From Microvirga zambiensis WSM3693 (GTDB taxonomy: Bacteria > Pseudomonadota > Alphaproteobacteria > Rhizobiales > Beijerinckiaceae): a stretch of 61,495 nt of DNA. Made by a program: the position numbers and the translations under genes. The notes beneath the pieces are model-generated. The model did not search any database, was not told the origin of the DNA, and saw only the letters and a program-made list of their open reading frames with translations. Positions 37,808 to 46,069 of this stretch are shown piece after piece. Position 1 is the stretch's first letter. Each line of letters starts with the position of its first letter. Where the stretch lies: NCBI RefSeq assembly GCF_016735695.1, contig NZ_JAERQD010000039.1, positions 1 to 61,495 of the forward strand. The letters run 5' to 3'.

Positions 37808-37809
37808 CC

Positions 37810-38658
37810 ATGGCCTCGGCATCGTATCTGCGTCTCAAGCAAGCGAGCGTGCTGCCGGGCTTCGGCGTCACGCTCGGCTACACGCTGCTCTATCTTGGAT
37901 TGCTGGTGTTGCTGCCGCTCGGCGCGCTGGTGGTGAAGGCCTCAGGCATCGGGATCACCGGTATTGCTGCGACTGCCACCGATCCCCGGGTCGCTGCGGC
38001 CCTCGAGACGAGTTTCAGCATTTCCCTGCTTGCCGCCGGCGTCGCCTCTCTCTTCGGCCTCTTGATCGCCTGGGTTCTCACCCGGTACGACTTCCCGGGC
38101 CGCAAGCTCCTTGATGCCATTGTCGATTTGCCCTTTGCCCTCCCAACGGCTGTTGCCGGCATTGCACTCGCTGCCCTTTACGCACCGAATGGCTGGGTGG
38201 GCTCGCTTCTCGAGCCTCTCGGTCTCAAGGTAGCCTACACACCCCTTGGTATCTTCGTCGCGCTGGTCTTCATTGGGCTTCCCTTTACCGTTCGCACTGT
38301 CCAGCCGCTGATCACAGAAATCGAGAATGAGCTGGAGGAGGCCTCGTCCACCCTCGGCGCAACCCGCTGGCGCACCCTTTGGAGTGTTCTCCTGCCTCCG
38401 CTTCTCCCCGGCGTGCTGACCGGCTTCGCCCTGGCCTTCGCCCGTGCGGTCGGAGAGTACGGCTCCGTGATCTTCATCGCCGGGAACCTGCCCTATGTCT
38501 CCGAAATTGCCCCGCTGCTGATCGTGATCAAGCTGTCGGAATACGACTACACCGGCGCGACGGTGATCGCCACCATCATGCTGGCGATCTCGTTCTCAGT
38601 GCTTTTGCTGATCAACCTGATCCAGGCTTGGAGCCGCAAGAGGTTCGGCTATGTCTGA
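37810..38658 (+). CDS. cysT: sulfate ABC transporter permease
   Basis: 282-residue inner-membrane permease with about six helices and the EAA loop EEASSTLGATRWRTLWSVLL. PGFGVTLGYTLLYLGLLVLL at the N-terminus is typical of CysT (CysU). It starts two bases after sbp ends and overlaps cysW by eight bases. Confidence 0.9.
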   Translation: MASASYLRLKQASVLPGFGVTLGYTLLYLGLLVLLPLGALVVKASGIGITGIAATATDPRVAAALETSFSISLLAAGVASLFGLLIAWVLTRYDFPGRKLLDAIVDLPFALPTAVAGIALAALYAPNGWVGSLLEPLGLKVAYTPLGIFVALVFIGLPFTVRTVQPLITEIENELEEASSTLGATRWRTLWSVLLPPLLPGVLTGFALAFARAVGEYGSVIFIAGNLPYVSEIAPLLIVIKLSEYDYTGATVIATIMLAISFSVLLLINLIQAWSRKRFGYV

Positions 38659-39532
38659 TCTCAGCGCAGCTCTGGCCTTGCCGGTTTCCTCGCAGCAGAG
38701 CGTGGTGACCGAGAAGAAGCCGATCCGATGGCTGGCCATCTCGATCGCGCTTGTCTTCCTGCTTCTGTTCCTGGTTCTGCCGCTCGTCGTCGTCTTCGTG
38801 GAAGCCTTCAGGCGAGGGCTCGAAGGCTTTCTCGCCGCCTTTCAGGAGGCGGACGCGCTGGCCGCGATCAGGCTGACGATGACCGTCGCCGCAATCGCGG
38901 TGCCGTTGAATGTCGTGTTCGGCCTCATGGCGTCCTGGGCCATCGCCAAGTTCGAGTTCAAGGGCAAGAGCCTGCTGATCACCCTGATCGACCTGCCGTT
39001 TTCCGTCTCGCCGGTCGTGTCGGGCCTGATCTACCTGCTCCTTTTCGGCGCGCAGGGATTGTTCGGACCTTGGCTCATGGCGCATGGCATCAAGATCGCC
39101 TTCGCGCTGCCGGGCATCGTCTTGGCTACGATCTTCGTGACCTTCCCCTTTGTGGCGCGCCAGCTCATTCCCCTTATGCAGGAACAGGGAACGGCAGAGG
39201 AGGAGGCTGCCCTGACCCTCGGGGCCAGCGGCTGGCGCACATTTTTGAAGGTGACGCTTCCCAACATCAAATGGGGGCTGCTGTACGGCGTCCTTTTGTG
39301 CAACGCCCGCGCCATGGGCGAGTTCGGCGCGGTTTCCGTGGTCTCGGGCCACATCCGCGGCCTAACCAACACCATTCCGCTTCACGTGGAGATTCTCTAC
39401 AATGAATACAACTTCGTTGCGGCCTTTGCCGTCTCCTCGCTCCTCGCCGGCCTCGCCCTCGTCACATTGGCGCTCAAATCTTTCCTCGAGTGGCGTCATG
39501 GAGCCGATCTCGCCAGTGGCACGCATCGCTGA
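38651..39532 (+). CDS. cysW: sulfate ABC transporter permease
   Basis: 293-residue partner permease. EEEAALTLGASGWRTFLKVT is the EAA loop contacting CysA, and MGEFGAVSVVSGHIRGLTNT is characteristic of CysW. It overlaps cysT upstream, and its last 35 bases contain the cysA start. Confidence 0.9.
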   Translation: MSDLSAALALPVSSQQSVVTEKKPIRWLAISIALVFLLLFLVLPLVVVFVEAFRRGLEGFLAAFQEADALAAIRLTMTVAAIAVPLNVVFGLMASWAIAKFEFKGKSLLITLIDLPFSVSPVVSGLIYLLLFGAQGLFGPWLMAHGIKIAFALPGIVLATIFVTFPFVARQLIPLMQEQGTAEEEAALTLGASGWRTFLKVTLPNIKWGLLYGVLLCNARAMGEFGAVSVVSGHIRGLTNTIPLHVEILYNEYNFVAAFAVSSLLAGLALVTLALKSFLEWRHGADLASGTHR

Positions 39533-40583
39533 GCAGGGTCAGGCGGTCGACATCCGCGTCGCAGACGTGACGAAGGTATTCGCGGGTTCGGCCGCGCTCC
39601 ACGACGTCAACCTGACCGTGAGGCCTGGGGAACTCCTGGCATTGCTCGGGCCGTCCGGATCCGGGAAAACGACGCTTCTGCGCGTCATTGCAGGATTGGC
39701 GCAGGCGGATCGCGGACAGGTCTTCTTCGGGGGGTCGGATGCCACCAGACTGCCGGTGCAGAAGCGTCAGGTTGGCTTTGTCTTCCAGCATTATGCCCTG
39801 TTCAAGCACATGAGCGTTGCCGACAACGTTGCCTATGGTCTGAAGGTGCGTGAGCGGGCGAACCGTCCCTCCAAGAGCGAGATCCAGCGCCGCGTTTCCG
39901 AACTGCTCGATCTAGTCCAGCTCTCAGGCTTCGACAACCGGTTCCCGGCACAGCTCTCCGGCGGGCAGCGCCAGCGGGTCGCCTTGGCCAGGGCGCTGGC
40001 CGTCGAGCCTCGCGTCCTTCTGCTCGATGAGCCCTTTGGCGCTCTCGACGCCAAGGTCCGTAAGGACCTCCGCGCCTGGCTGCGCGACATTCACGAGCGC
40101 ACCGGAAAGACAACGGTCTTCGTCACGCACGATCAGGACGAAGCCTTGGAGCTGGCGGACCGGGTCGCCGTTCTCAATCAGGGTCGGTTGGAGCAAGTCG
40201 GCAGTCCCGACGATGTTCAGGATCATCCTGCAACGCCCTTCGTGATGACCTTTCTTGGTCAGGCCGCTCGCTTCAATGCCGAGATCCGCGATGGGCGAGT
40301 GCTGGTGAACGGAAAGCCTGCTCCCGTAGCCGCACCGAAATCCACTATTGGCCAAGCGAGTCTCTATTGCCGGCCATGGCATTTGAAGCCGGTACCCGCC
40401 GGCCATGGATACCATCAGGGCATTGTCAGTGGCATTCGGCGCCTTGGATCCATGCGACGGATCGAGGTCTCGCAAGCTGATGGGAAGAAGCTCGAGGTCG
40501 AGGTTGCTCTTGTGACGAACCTGAGTGTCGGCGAGGAGATCGGTCTGGACATCCTTGACGGCGTGATCTTCCGCGATGGCTGA
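39498..40583 (+). CDS. cysA: sulfate ABC transporter ATPase
   Basis: 361 residues. Walker A GPSGSGKTT at 51-59, signature LSGGQRQRVALARAL, Walker B VLLLDEPFGALD, and a C-terminal TOBE-like regulatory part (VSGIRRLGSMRRIEVSQADG). ATG 39498 gives the family N-terminus; an earlier in-frame ATG at 39402 lies deep inside cysW. Confidence 0.9.
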   Translation: MEPISPVARIAEQGQAVDIRVADVTKVFAGSAALHDVNLTVRPGELLALLGPSGSGKTTLLRVIAGLAQADRGQVFFGGSDATRLPVQKRQVGFVFQHYALFKHMSVADNVAYGLKVRERANRPSKSEIQRRVSELLDLVQLSGFDNRFPAQLSGGQRQRVALARALAVEPRVLLLDEPFGALDAKVRKDLRAWLRDIHERTGKTTVFVTHDQDEALELADRVAVLNQGRLEQVGSPDDVQDHPATPFVMTFLGQAARFNAEIRDGRVLVNGKPAPVAAPKSTIGQASLYCRPWHLKPVPAGHGYHQGIVSGIRRLGSMRRIEVSQADGKKLEVEVALVTNLSVGEEIGLDILDGVIFRDG

Positions 40584-40678
40584 GAGCGCTCACAACAGGC
40601 ATTGATGACTCTGGTAATGACAGAGAAGGGCAGCCATGTCCGGCCATCTCTTCTCCTTTATCAGGGCGGCAAATGAGG

Positions 40679-41458
40679 CTAGATCATCCCGCCATCCGTA
40701 ACGATGTCTGACGCCAGGCCGTCGCGCAGGGCTTTCGCGGTTTGGGCGAGAGCCACATCCTGACGCCGGCGTGGATGCGGGTTGTCGATGCGATGTTCCG
40801 CTACGATCCGCCCAGGGGATCCTGAGAGAACAATGACTCGGTCCGCCAAATACGTGGCCTCATCGATGTCGTGCGTCACGAACAGGATCGTCTTGCCAGT
40901 CTTCTGCCAGATGCGGATGAGTTCATCTTGGAGGCTCTCGCGGGTGATGGCGTCGAGAGCCGAGAACGGCTCGTCCATGAGCAGAACCTCGGGCTGGACT
41001 GCGAGTGCCCGTGCCAGGGACACACGCTGGCGCTGCCCGCCCGACATTTCGTGCGGCCACCGTTGCGCCAGATGGCTTAAGCCTACGAATTCGAGTGCAC
41101 TGTCTGCCTTTGTCTTGCGCTCACGACGGGGTGTATGAGGATGTTCCAGGCCGAACGCGACATTGCTGATCACGCGGCGCCACGGCAGCAGACGAGAGTC
41201 CTGGAACACGAAGGCCACGGGTCGGCGCTGCGGATTGTTCGCGATGACTCGCGCAGTACCGGCGCTGGGACGGGCAAGTCCTGTCAGCACGCGGAGCAAG
41301 GTGGACTTGCCGACCCCGGAGGGGCCCACAATGGCGAGGAACTCGCCGCGGCGCACATCCAACGAGAGGCGGTCGAGCACGATTGTCTTCTGGCCATTTC
41401 TCTCGAAGGCCAGCGAAAGGTCTCGAATCTCGATCACGCTTTCCATCTCAGAAGCCAT
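40679..41458 (-). CDS. ABC transporter ATPase, SsuB/TauB type
   Basis: 259 residues with Walker A GPSGVGKST at about 45-53, Q-loop FQDSRLLPWRRV, signature MSGGQRQRVSLARAL and Walker B LLMDEPFSALD. The PWRRV sequence is typical of the nitrate/sulfonate/taurine group. It overlaps the permease gene; ATG 41446 is an alternative start. Third gene of a minus-strand operon transcribed from near 43300. Confidence 0.85.
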   Translation of the reverse strand: MASEMESVIEIRDLSLAFERNGQKTIVLDRLSLDVRRGEFLAIVGPSGVGKSTLLRVLTGLARPSAGTARVIANNPQRRPVAFVFQDSRLLPWRRVISNVAFGLEHPHTPRRERKTKADSALEFVGLSHLAQRWPHEMSGGQRQRVSLARALAVQPEVLLMDEPFSALDAITRESLQDELIRIWQKTGKTILFVTHDIDEATYLADRVIVLSGSPGRIVAEHRIDNPHPRRRQDVALAQTAKALRDGLASDIVTDGGMI

Positions 41459-42180
41459 CCTTGCAGGGCTACGAAAGCTGTGTCGAAGAGCCCGTAGAGG
41501 GCCGCCATGGTCAGCATATAAACCACGACCACATCGGTCGCGAGAAGGCTGGAGGCCTGCATCATGCGCTGACCCAACCCGCTTACGCCAAAGATCTCAG
41601 CCGCGACAACGGCCATCCAGGCCTGTCCCAGAGCCGTGCGCAGGCCCACCAGGATACCGGGAGCAGCGGCCGGGAGCAGGATTTTCTGAAGACGCCGCAA
41701 GCCGGAATGGAAGCCGAATGCTTCCGCCACTTCCACGAGATCGTGATCCACGGTGCGCACAGCACCGTGCGCCGCAAAGTAGACGATCCAGAACACTCCG
41801 ACTGCGATGATGAACACGGCCGCCGGCGTGCTGACGCCGAACCAGATGATGGCGAACGGAACCCAGGCAAGACCCGGGATGGGACGCAGCACACGCACGA
41901 TCCAGGCTGTGAAGCCCTCCGCCGACCGGTACATGCCGGTGACGATGCCGAGGGCAACCCCAAGTCCAGCGCCGACACTTAAGCCCGTGATGTAATGGCT
42001 GAGGCTGCTAGTCACAGATGTCAGCCAAGCACCACTTGAGACTTCCTTCAGAAAGGCGGCTGGAATCGCGCTGGGGCCCGGCAGCATGGCCGCATTGACG
42101 AGACCCAGACGCGGAACGGCCTCCCACAATCCGAGAAAGATGAGAAGGCCGAGGCACGAAAGCAGGAGAAGGCGCATCAA
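41434..42180 (-). CDS. ABC transporter permease, SsuC/TauC type
   Basis: 248 residues, about six helices, with the EAA loop EVAEAFGFHSGLRRLQKILL and GLGQRMMQASSLLATD near the end. It lies three bases after the binding-protein stop. Function is import of an aliphatic sulfonate, taurine or similar anion, supported by the operator upstream of the operon. Confidence 0.85.
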   Translation of the reverse strand: MMRLLLLSCLGLLIFLGLWEAVPRLGLVNAAMLPGPSAIPAAFLKEVSSGAWLTSVTSSLSHYITGLSVGAGLGVALGIVTGMYRSAEGFTAWIVRVLRPIPGLAWVPFAIIWFGVSTPAAVFIIAVGVFWIVYFAAHGAVRTVDHDLVEVAEAFGFHSGLRRLQKILLPAAAPGILVGLRTALGQAWMAVVAAEIFGVSGLGQRMMQASSLLATDVVVVYMLTMAALYGLFDTAFVALQGWLLRWKA

Positions 42181-42183
42181 AGA

Positions 42184-43236
42184 TTAGTTGCTTTTGGTGG
42201 CTTGCTCGAAGAAGCGTGGCTCGAAGAGGCCTTCGAATGGCAATTCCTTATCGAGCGAGCCGAGCTTCACCTGGTAGGCCTGCATGAGGCGCGACGACTC
42301 GACGATGGTGCGGGGGTCGATCTGGAACTTGGTTGCCGGTGAGGCAAGGGCCTTGCGGATCGTTTCGCTATCGACAATCCCCTTGCCGAGGGCAGCCTCC
42401 AATGGCGGAACAGCGCGATCGGGGGTTTTCGCAAGGAGATCTGCGGCTTTCACGAGCCCACTGACCAGACTCTGCACGGCTTCCGGGTTCTTCTCGAGGA
42501 ATGCTCCCGATACGGCGACGACCGTCCCAGGCTGGCCAGGGAACATCTCATCACCCAAAGCCACCAGCTTGATGCCGGGATTGCGTCCCTGAACGATGGT
42601 AACGGCCGGCTCGCGAATGGTCGCACCCTCGACGGCCCCAGCGAGAGTGGCCTGCTGCGTCGCATCGATGCCCATGGGCACGATCTCAATGTCCGCCTTG
42701 TCCGCCTTCGCCTGTTCCCACAGCCAGTATTGCAGAGTGGTATTCGGAACCGATCCCGCAGGCTGAGTTGCAAGCCGTGCCGGCTTGCCCTCCGCGACGC
42801 GGTAGTTTTTGAACGCTACAGCGTGGGATGTGCCGGGCGTGAAGTATTTTGCAAGTTTCGGAGAGGCCACGAACACGTTCTCAGCCGTTGCCGTCGCCGC
42901 AATGACGCGCACGTCGATGCCTTTCGAGCGAGCCACGGCCAGGGGAGCGACACCGGCCACATAGATGTCGATTGTGCCCGAAGCGAGGGCCTGAATCATA
43001 TTGGGACCGGATTCGAATGTGGTGACGGTCAGAGTGAGCCCGCCGTCCTTTAGCCAACCTTCGTTTTGTGCGACGAACAGAGGCGCCGTTCCAATGACAG
43101 GAATGACGCCAACGCGCGCTGCGACGGGCGCCTTTTGCCCAAAGGCCTGCGGACTTACCATCAGGGCGGCTGCCACGAGGCTAGCGCTGGCCAGGAATGC
43201 CCGGCGCGTTTTAATCCATTGTGACAGGCAAGGCAT
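42184..43236 (-). CDS. ABC transporter binding protein, SsuA/TauA/NrtA type
   Basis: 350 residues from ATG 43236, chosen because GGAG lies six bases upstream; longer in-frame starts reach 43272. N-terminus MPCLSQWIKTRRAFLASASL with an RR and cleavage near FGQ-KAP. VGVIPVIGTAPLFVAQNEGW and MIQALASGTIDIYVAGVAPL are typical of periplasmic receptors for sulfonates, taurine or nitrate. Two GTTC-N8-GAAC palindromes lie upstream, which favours an organosulfur ligand. No desulfonating oxygenase is adjacent; the monooxygenase at 1121 is a distant candidate. Confidence 0.85.
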   Translation of the reverse strand: MPCLSQWIKTRRAFLASASLVAAALMVSPQAFGQKAPVAARVGVIPVIGTAPLFVAQNEGWLKDGGLTLTVTTFESGPNMIQALASGTIDIYVAGVAPLAVARSKGIDVRVIAATATAENVFVASPKLAKYFTPGTSHAVAFKNYRVAEGKPARLATQPAGSVPNTTLQYWLWEQAKADKADIEIVPMGIDATQQATLAGAVEGATIREPAVTIVQGRNPGIKLVALGDEMFPGQPGTVVAVSGAFLEKNPEAVQSLVSGLVKAADLLAKTPDRAVPPLEAALGKGIVDSETIRKALASPATKFQIDPRTIVESSRLMQAYQVKLGSLDKELPFEGLFEPRFFEQATKSN

Positions 43237-43317
43237 CGTCGTCTCCATATTCGGCTGCCGGGCGTCGCCCACGCTCCATTGTCATCCGCCCCGCACGGCG
43301 CGGCCTGCCAGACAATG

Positions 43318-43333
43318 GTTCTTTAAAAAGAAC
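43318..43333. promoter_or_regulatory. sulfur-island palindrome D (ssu-type operon)
   Basis: GTTCTTTAAAAAGAAC is a perfect 7-2-7 inverted repeat 82 bases before the binding-protein start. On the minus strand TTGACA lies two bases upstream of it, the same arrangement as palindrome B at cysH. Confidence 0.7.
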
Positions 43334-43468
43334 AATGTCAAGTGACTGTTTGTAACGTTGGGGCCGCATTCGGCAACGATCTATCTCACCTGCGATAAGC
43401 GCAGATAGGTCATTAGAAGAAAATTCTGCGCGTTAGGCCAAACGGAGGAAAATTTGCCACAGCAGAAC

Positions 43469-43484
43469 GTTCTAAAAAAAGAAC
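43469..43484. promoter_or_regulatory. sulfur-island palindrome E
   Basis: GTTCTAAAAAAAGAAC, 135 bases further upstream of palindrome D. A second site in the same promoter region would allow cooperative binding. Confidence 0.6.
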
Positions 43485-43557
43485 ATTCTTGTCGCCGTCA
43501 GATCGCTCCCAGTGTAGCGGCAGTAGCAGTATGATCATACTCACCGAGGGGACTGTC

Positions 43558-43770
43558 TCAGGTCACGTCCAGACCGAGGTCGAGGATGGGGGCGCTATGC
43601 GTGATCCAGCCGGTCGAGATCAGGTCCACCCCTGTAGCAGCAATCGCCGGTGCTGTTGCTAGCGTGACCCGGCCGGAGGCTTCCGTGATGGCGCGCCGGT
43701 TCACCCGCCCGACAGCCTCTGTGAGAGTGTCGGGACTCATGTTGTCGAGCAAGATGGCGTCAGCGCCAAC
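43558..43770 (-). pseudogene. C-terminal nadC fragment
   Basis: Encodes the last 70 residues of a NadC-like protein (VGADAILLDNMSPDTLTEAV, ATGVDLISTGWITHSAPIL, ending DLGLDVT), nearly identical to the end of nadC at 14126. The upstream 220 residues are absent, and homology stops sharply near 43770, where a mucR-like fragment begins on the other strand. Non-functional remnant. Confidence 0.75.
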
Positions 43771-43789
43771 CTTCTTATTACCTTGCATC

Positions 43790-44050
43790 ACCGCCAGCCC
43801 CTCTCAGCCTCCTCCTGTTGTAGCTCAGGCCGAGAAAGCTTCAAAGGTGCAACAGAACCAGCAGTACCGTGCCAAGTGGAACCTGCCAGCGGATTACCCG
43901 ATGGTGGCACCGAACTACGCCAAGGCGCGCTCCGAACTTGCTAAATCATTGGGCCTGGGCCAGCAGCGTCGGAAGAGGACTGCTCCCGTCGAGGCTGCTG
44001 CGGAAGCTGCCGCTCCCGCAAAGGGCCATCGTACCAAGAAAGATGCCTAA
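43790..44050 (+). pseudogene. C-terminal MucR/Ros-family fragment
   Basis: The frame reads QQYRAKWNLPADYPMVAPNY, then AKARSELAKSLGLGQQRRKR and an alanine/lysine tail to TKKDA. The YRAKW-LP-DYPMVAPNYA-ARS-LAK--GLG pattern is the C-terminus of the MucR/Ros zinc-finger regulators. The zinc-finger part is missing and no start is found, so it is probably a remnant that met the nadC fragment through rearrangement. Confidence 0.65.
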
Positions 44051-44182
44051 CTATCGTGCGATGATCAGGACCGGCCATAGCTGGTCGAATCAAACTCTGC
44101 ACTCGGTGCTGCGAGGTGCCGAGTTTTCACTGAGTCGTTCTTATCCGTGGGTTGTTGCGCAGGGGGTTAGCGGTATCGCGTC

Positions 44183-44406
44183 TCAGGTGTGAAATGCCCC
44201 GCCAAGGCGGGGCACAGTCCCTACAATGATCGCCCGAATTGGGCGCATAGCTACTTTGCCGAAACAGGCTCCCTTCTGGGCCGCTGTGTCGGCCTCCTGC
44301 TTCAGCTTATCGACAGCTGGGTGCGTTGAGCCTCAAGCTCCCGTTGGCGATCCGCCTCAGCCCTCGCTCTGTCCTCGGACATATATGATCCGCGATAGTG
44401 GCACAT
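44183..44406 (-). pseudogene. possible small coiled-coil protein, frameshifted
   Basis: ATG 44406 follows GGAGG by five bases and opens MCHYRGSYMSEDRARAEADR, then QRELEAQRTQ. This frame stops at 44302. The next frame continues as VDKLKQEADTAAQKGACF without a gap if one G is added (CTGTCGA to CTGGTCGA). The joined product would be a charged coiled coil. The end of the second frame runs through a hairpin at 44195-44214 and may not be coding. Family unknown. Confidence 0.35.
44195..44214. terminator. perfect 9-bp hairpin
   Basis: TGCCCCGCC-AA-GGCGGGGCA, a perfect GC-rich stem with a two-base gap and no T-run on either side. It may end transcription of the neighbouring small genes or be a remnant repeat. 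Confidence 0.4.
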
Positions 44407-44535
44407 AGTGTCCTCCATTCATGCAGAACGGAAGCCAACGCGATCCAGATACAATAGTTCCGGTTAGGCTCTGTGTCTCCGCGCACGAGCTTTAGATGGC
44501 TCCCAGCATGGTGCCAGCACGTACTAAGTCACGGC

Positions 44536-44964
44536 CTACTTGTTCGTGTTCCAGATGTCGGTTGCGAGTTTCCAATCACTCCCGACCTTCTCCCAGACCA
44601 CCACATACTTGCCGGTGACTTCCTGGGGCTGCGCTCCCTTCGACCGAAACGAGAAGGTGCCAATTTCACGGGCTGTATCATTGCCAAGCGGCTTCACATC
44701 AACGGTCGTGAGCGTCCCGTCGCCAAGCTGCTCCGCAGCGCCCTTCCAGAATGCCTGAATGGCACTCCTGCCCTTCATCATCTCTCCTCCAGGCGGGAGG
44801 ATGACGGCATCTTCCGTGTAGAGGGCCGCGACGCCTGCGGCATCACCGGCATTGAACGCTTTGGCGAACTGATCGCTCAGGCTCTGAATTGTCGCTTTGT
44901 CCTGCGCCATGGCGGGAGCCGAGAGGCACAGGCAGATTGCTGAAGCAATGACTTGGACACGCAT
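44536..44964 (-). CDS. secreted SnoaL/DUF4440-like protein
   Basis: 142 residues. Signal peptide MRVQVIASAICLCLSAPAMA cleaved before QDKAT. The mature part is a NTF2-like fold: LSDQFAKAFNAGDAAGVAAL, YTEDAVILPPGG and the end VVVWEKVGSDWKLATDIWN. Members are often described as SgcJ/EcaC or DUF4440 proteins with small-molecule-binding or isomerase-like roles; the ligand is unknown. It stands alone. Confidence 0.75.
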   Translation of the reverse strand: MRVQVIASAICLCLSAPAMAQDKATIQSLSDQFAKAFNAGDAAGVAALYTEDAVILPPGGEMMKGRSAIQAFWKGAAEQLGDGTLTTVDVKPLGNDTAREIGTFSFRSKGAQPQEVTGKYVVVWEKVGSDWKLATDIWNTNK

Positions 44965-45158
44965 GGCTTCTTCCCTCGATCAAGCATGAACGTCGTACAG
45001 CAAAGCTCCTATTGTACAATCATCTTTAGCACGAGAAATTATCCTGCTGTGGGACTGCGTAGGTTTCGGATCAAAGCGGGTCTGCGGCTTTGGTCCGTGG
45101 TGCGACGCGTACAGAGACCGCACATCTTGTATCTGCGCGAGCATCCTGTTGTTGTGTC

Positions 45159-45437
45159 TCACGCCGCTTGGCGGAACGCGGCGTCTGGGTGCTCATGCAG
45201 GAAGTGCCGCAGCGTCGCGACAAGCTGCCGAGCATGAGCAACATCATGCTGCCGAACGGCCGCACGAATCTGAGCGACCAGCATATTCCGGATCGTTTCG
45301 CACCCGCGCTGGCTCTGGAGCAGGTAATTGCCAAGCACAGCAGCTGCGGCCGGGGCAACACGTTCGTGCGCGGCCACAGCTTGGATCTCGTCAAGGGTGA
45401 GATCACAAAAGCCGATCAAGTCTTCATGCGAGATCAT
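45159..45437 (-). CDS. hypothetical protein
   Basis: 92 residues, MISHEDLIGFCDLTLDEIQA, then helical segments with many alanines and histidines (HERVAPAAAAVLGNYLL, LVATLRHFLHEHPDAAF). GGAGG six bases before ATG 45437 selects this start over the upstream ATG. It resembles a small helical-bundle protein. Family not recognised. Confidence 0.55.
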   Translation of the reverse strand: MISHEDLIGFCDLTLDEIQAVAAHERVAPAAAAVLGNYLLQSQRGCETIRNMLVAQIRAAVRQHDVAHARQLVATLRHFLHEHPDAAFRQAA

Positions 45438-46069
45438 AGGCGCCTCCGTCACCTACGAAACACCACTCAGTTGTACTTGATCACGTGCAGTTTTCAATCG
45501 GTGGCTTGCAGCACAGCTGCTCCATTTATGGCCTTGTTGCTCGCTCCGCAAATCTTCTAACGGCCTCCGATCAGTGCTCACGGCGCAACCCGACCTGCAG
45601 CTGCGATGAGTTGCGCACCTGCGGACCAGCCCACGGTTAGAAGCCCATTGCGAGCGGAAGGGACGGCCACCCGCAGCGGATGGCACTTCGATCAGGGCCT
45701 CGCCGCCCCTAGGACGATCTCAATTCAAGGGCCGGTATGGGGCCGGCGAGTACAAGGCAGCTCACGAGTCAATGCGATGCTCTCCACCTGAACCTGCATT
45801 GCATCGGCAATCATCATCCGGGTGCAGGCGGGCCCATGTTCGAGAGAGGTCAGAGCTAGCGCTCAAACCTGATCGCCGCGTCGTGGGACGCCTGCGGCGC
45901 AGGGCTTGCCAGCTGGGCTGCGCCCGAAGCCATGATCATTGGGCTGGCATGACCTTGCTCGGATGCGGTTCGTTCAATTAAGGATAATATCTTACAACAG
46001 GCGGCGTGGTATCATGGATCGGGATCTCGTCCTGCGACGGGCCGTGAGAACCAAAGACTTGAGGCCAGA
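45438..46069. other. no recognisable gene
   Basis: About 630 bases upstream of phaC with only short frames. It probably holds the phaC promoter, but I cannot point to convincing elements. Confidence 0.35.

Noticed and set aside
43586..43789. Apparent N-terminus of the MucR-like frame
   Set aside because: This part is antisense to the nadC fragment; MucR homology begins only after the junction.
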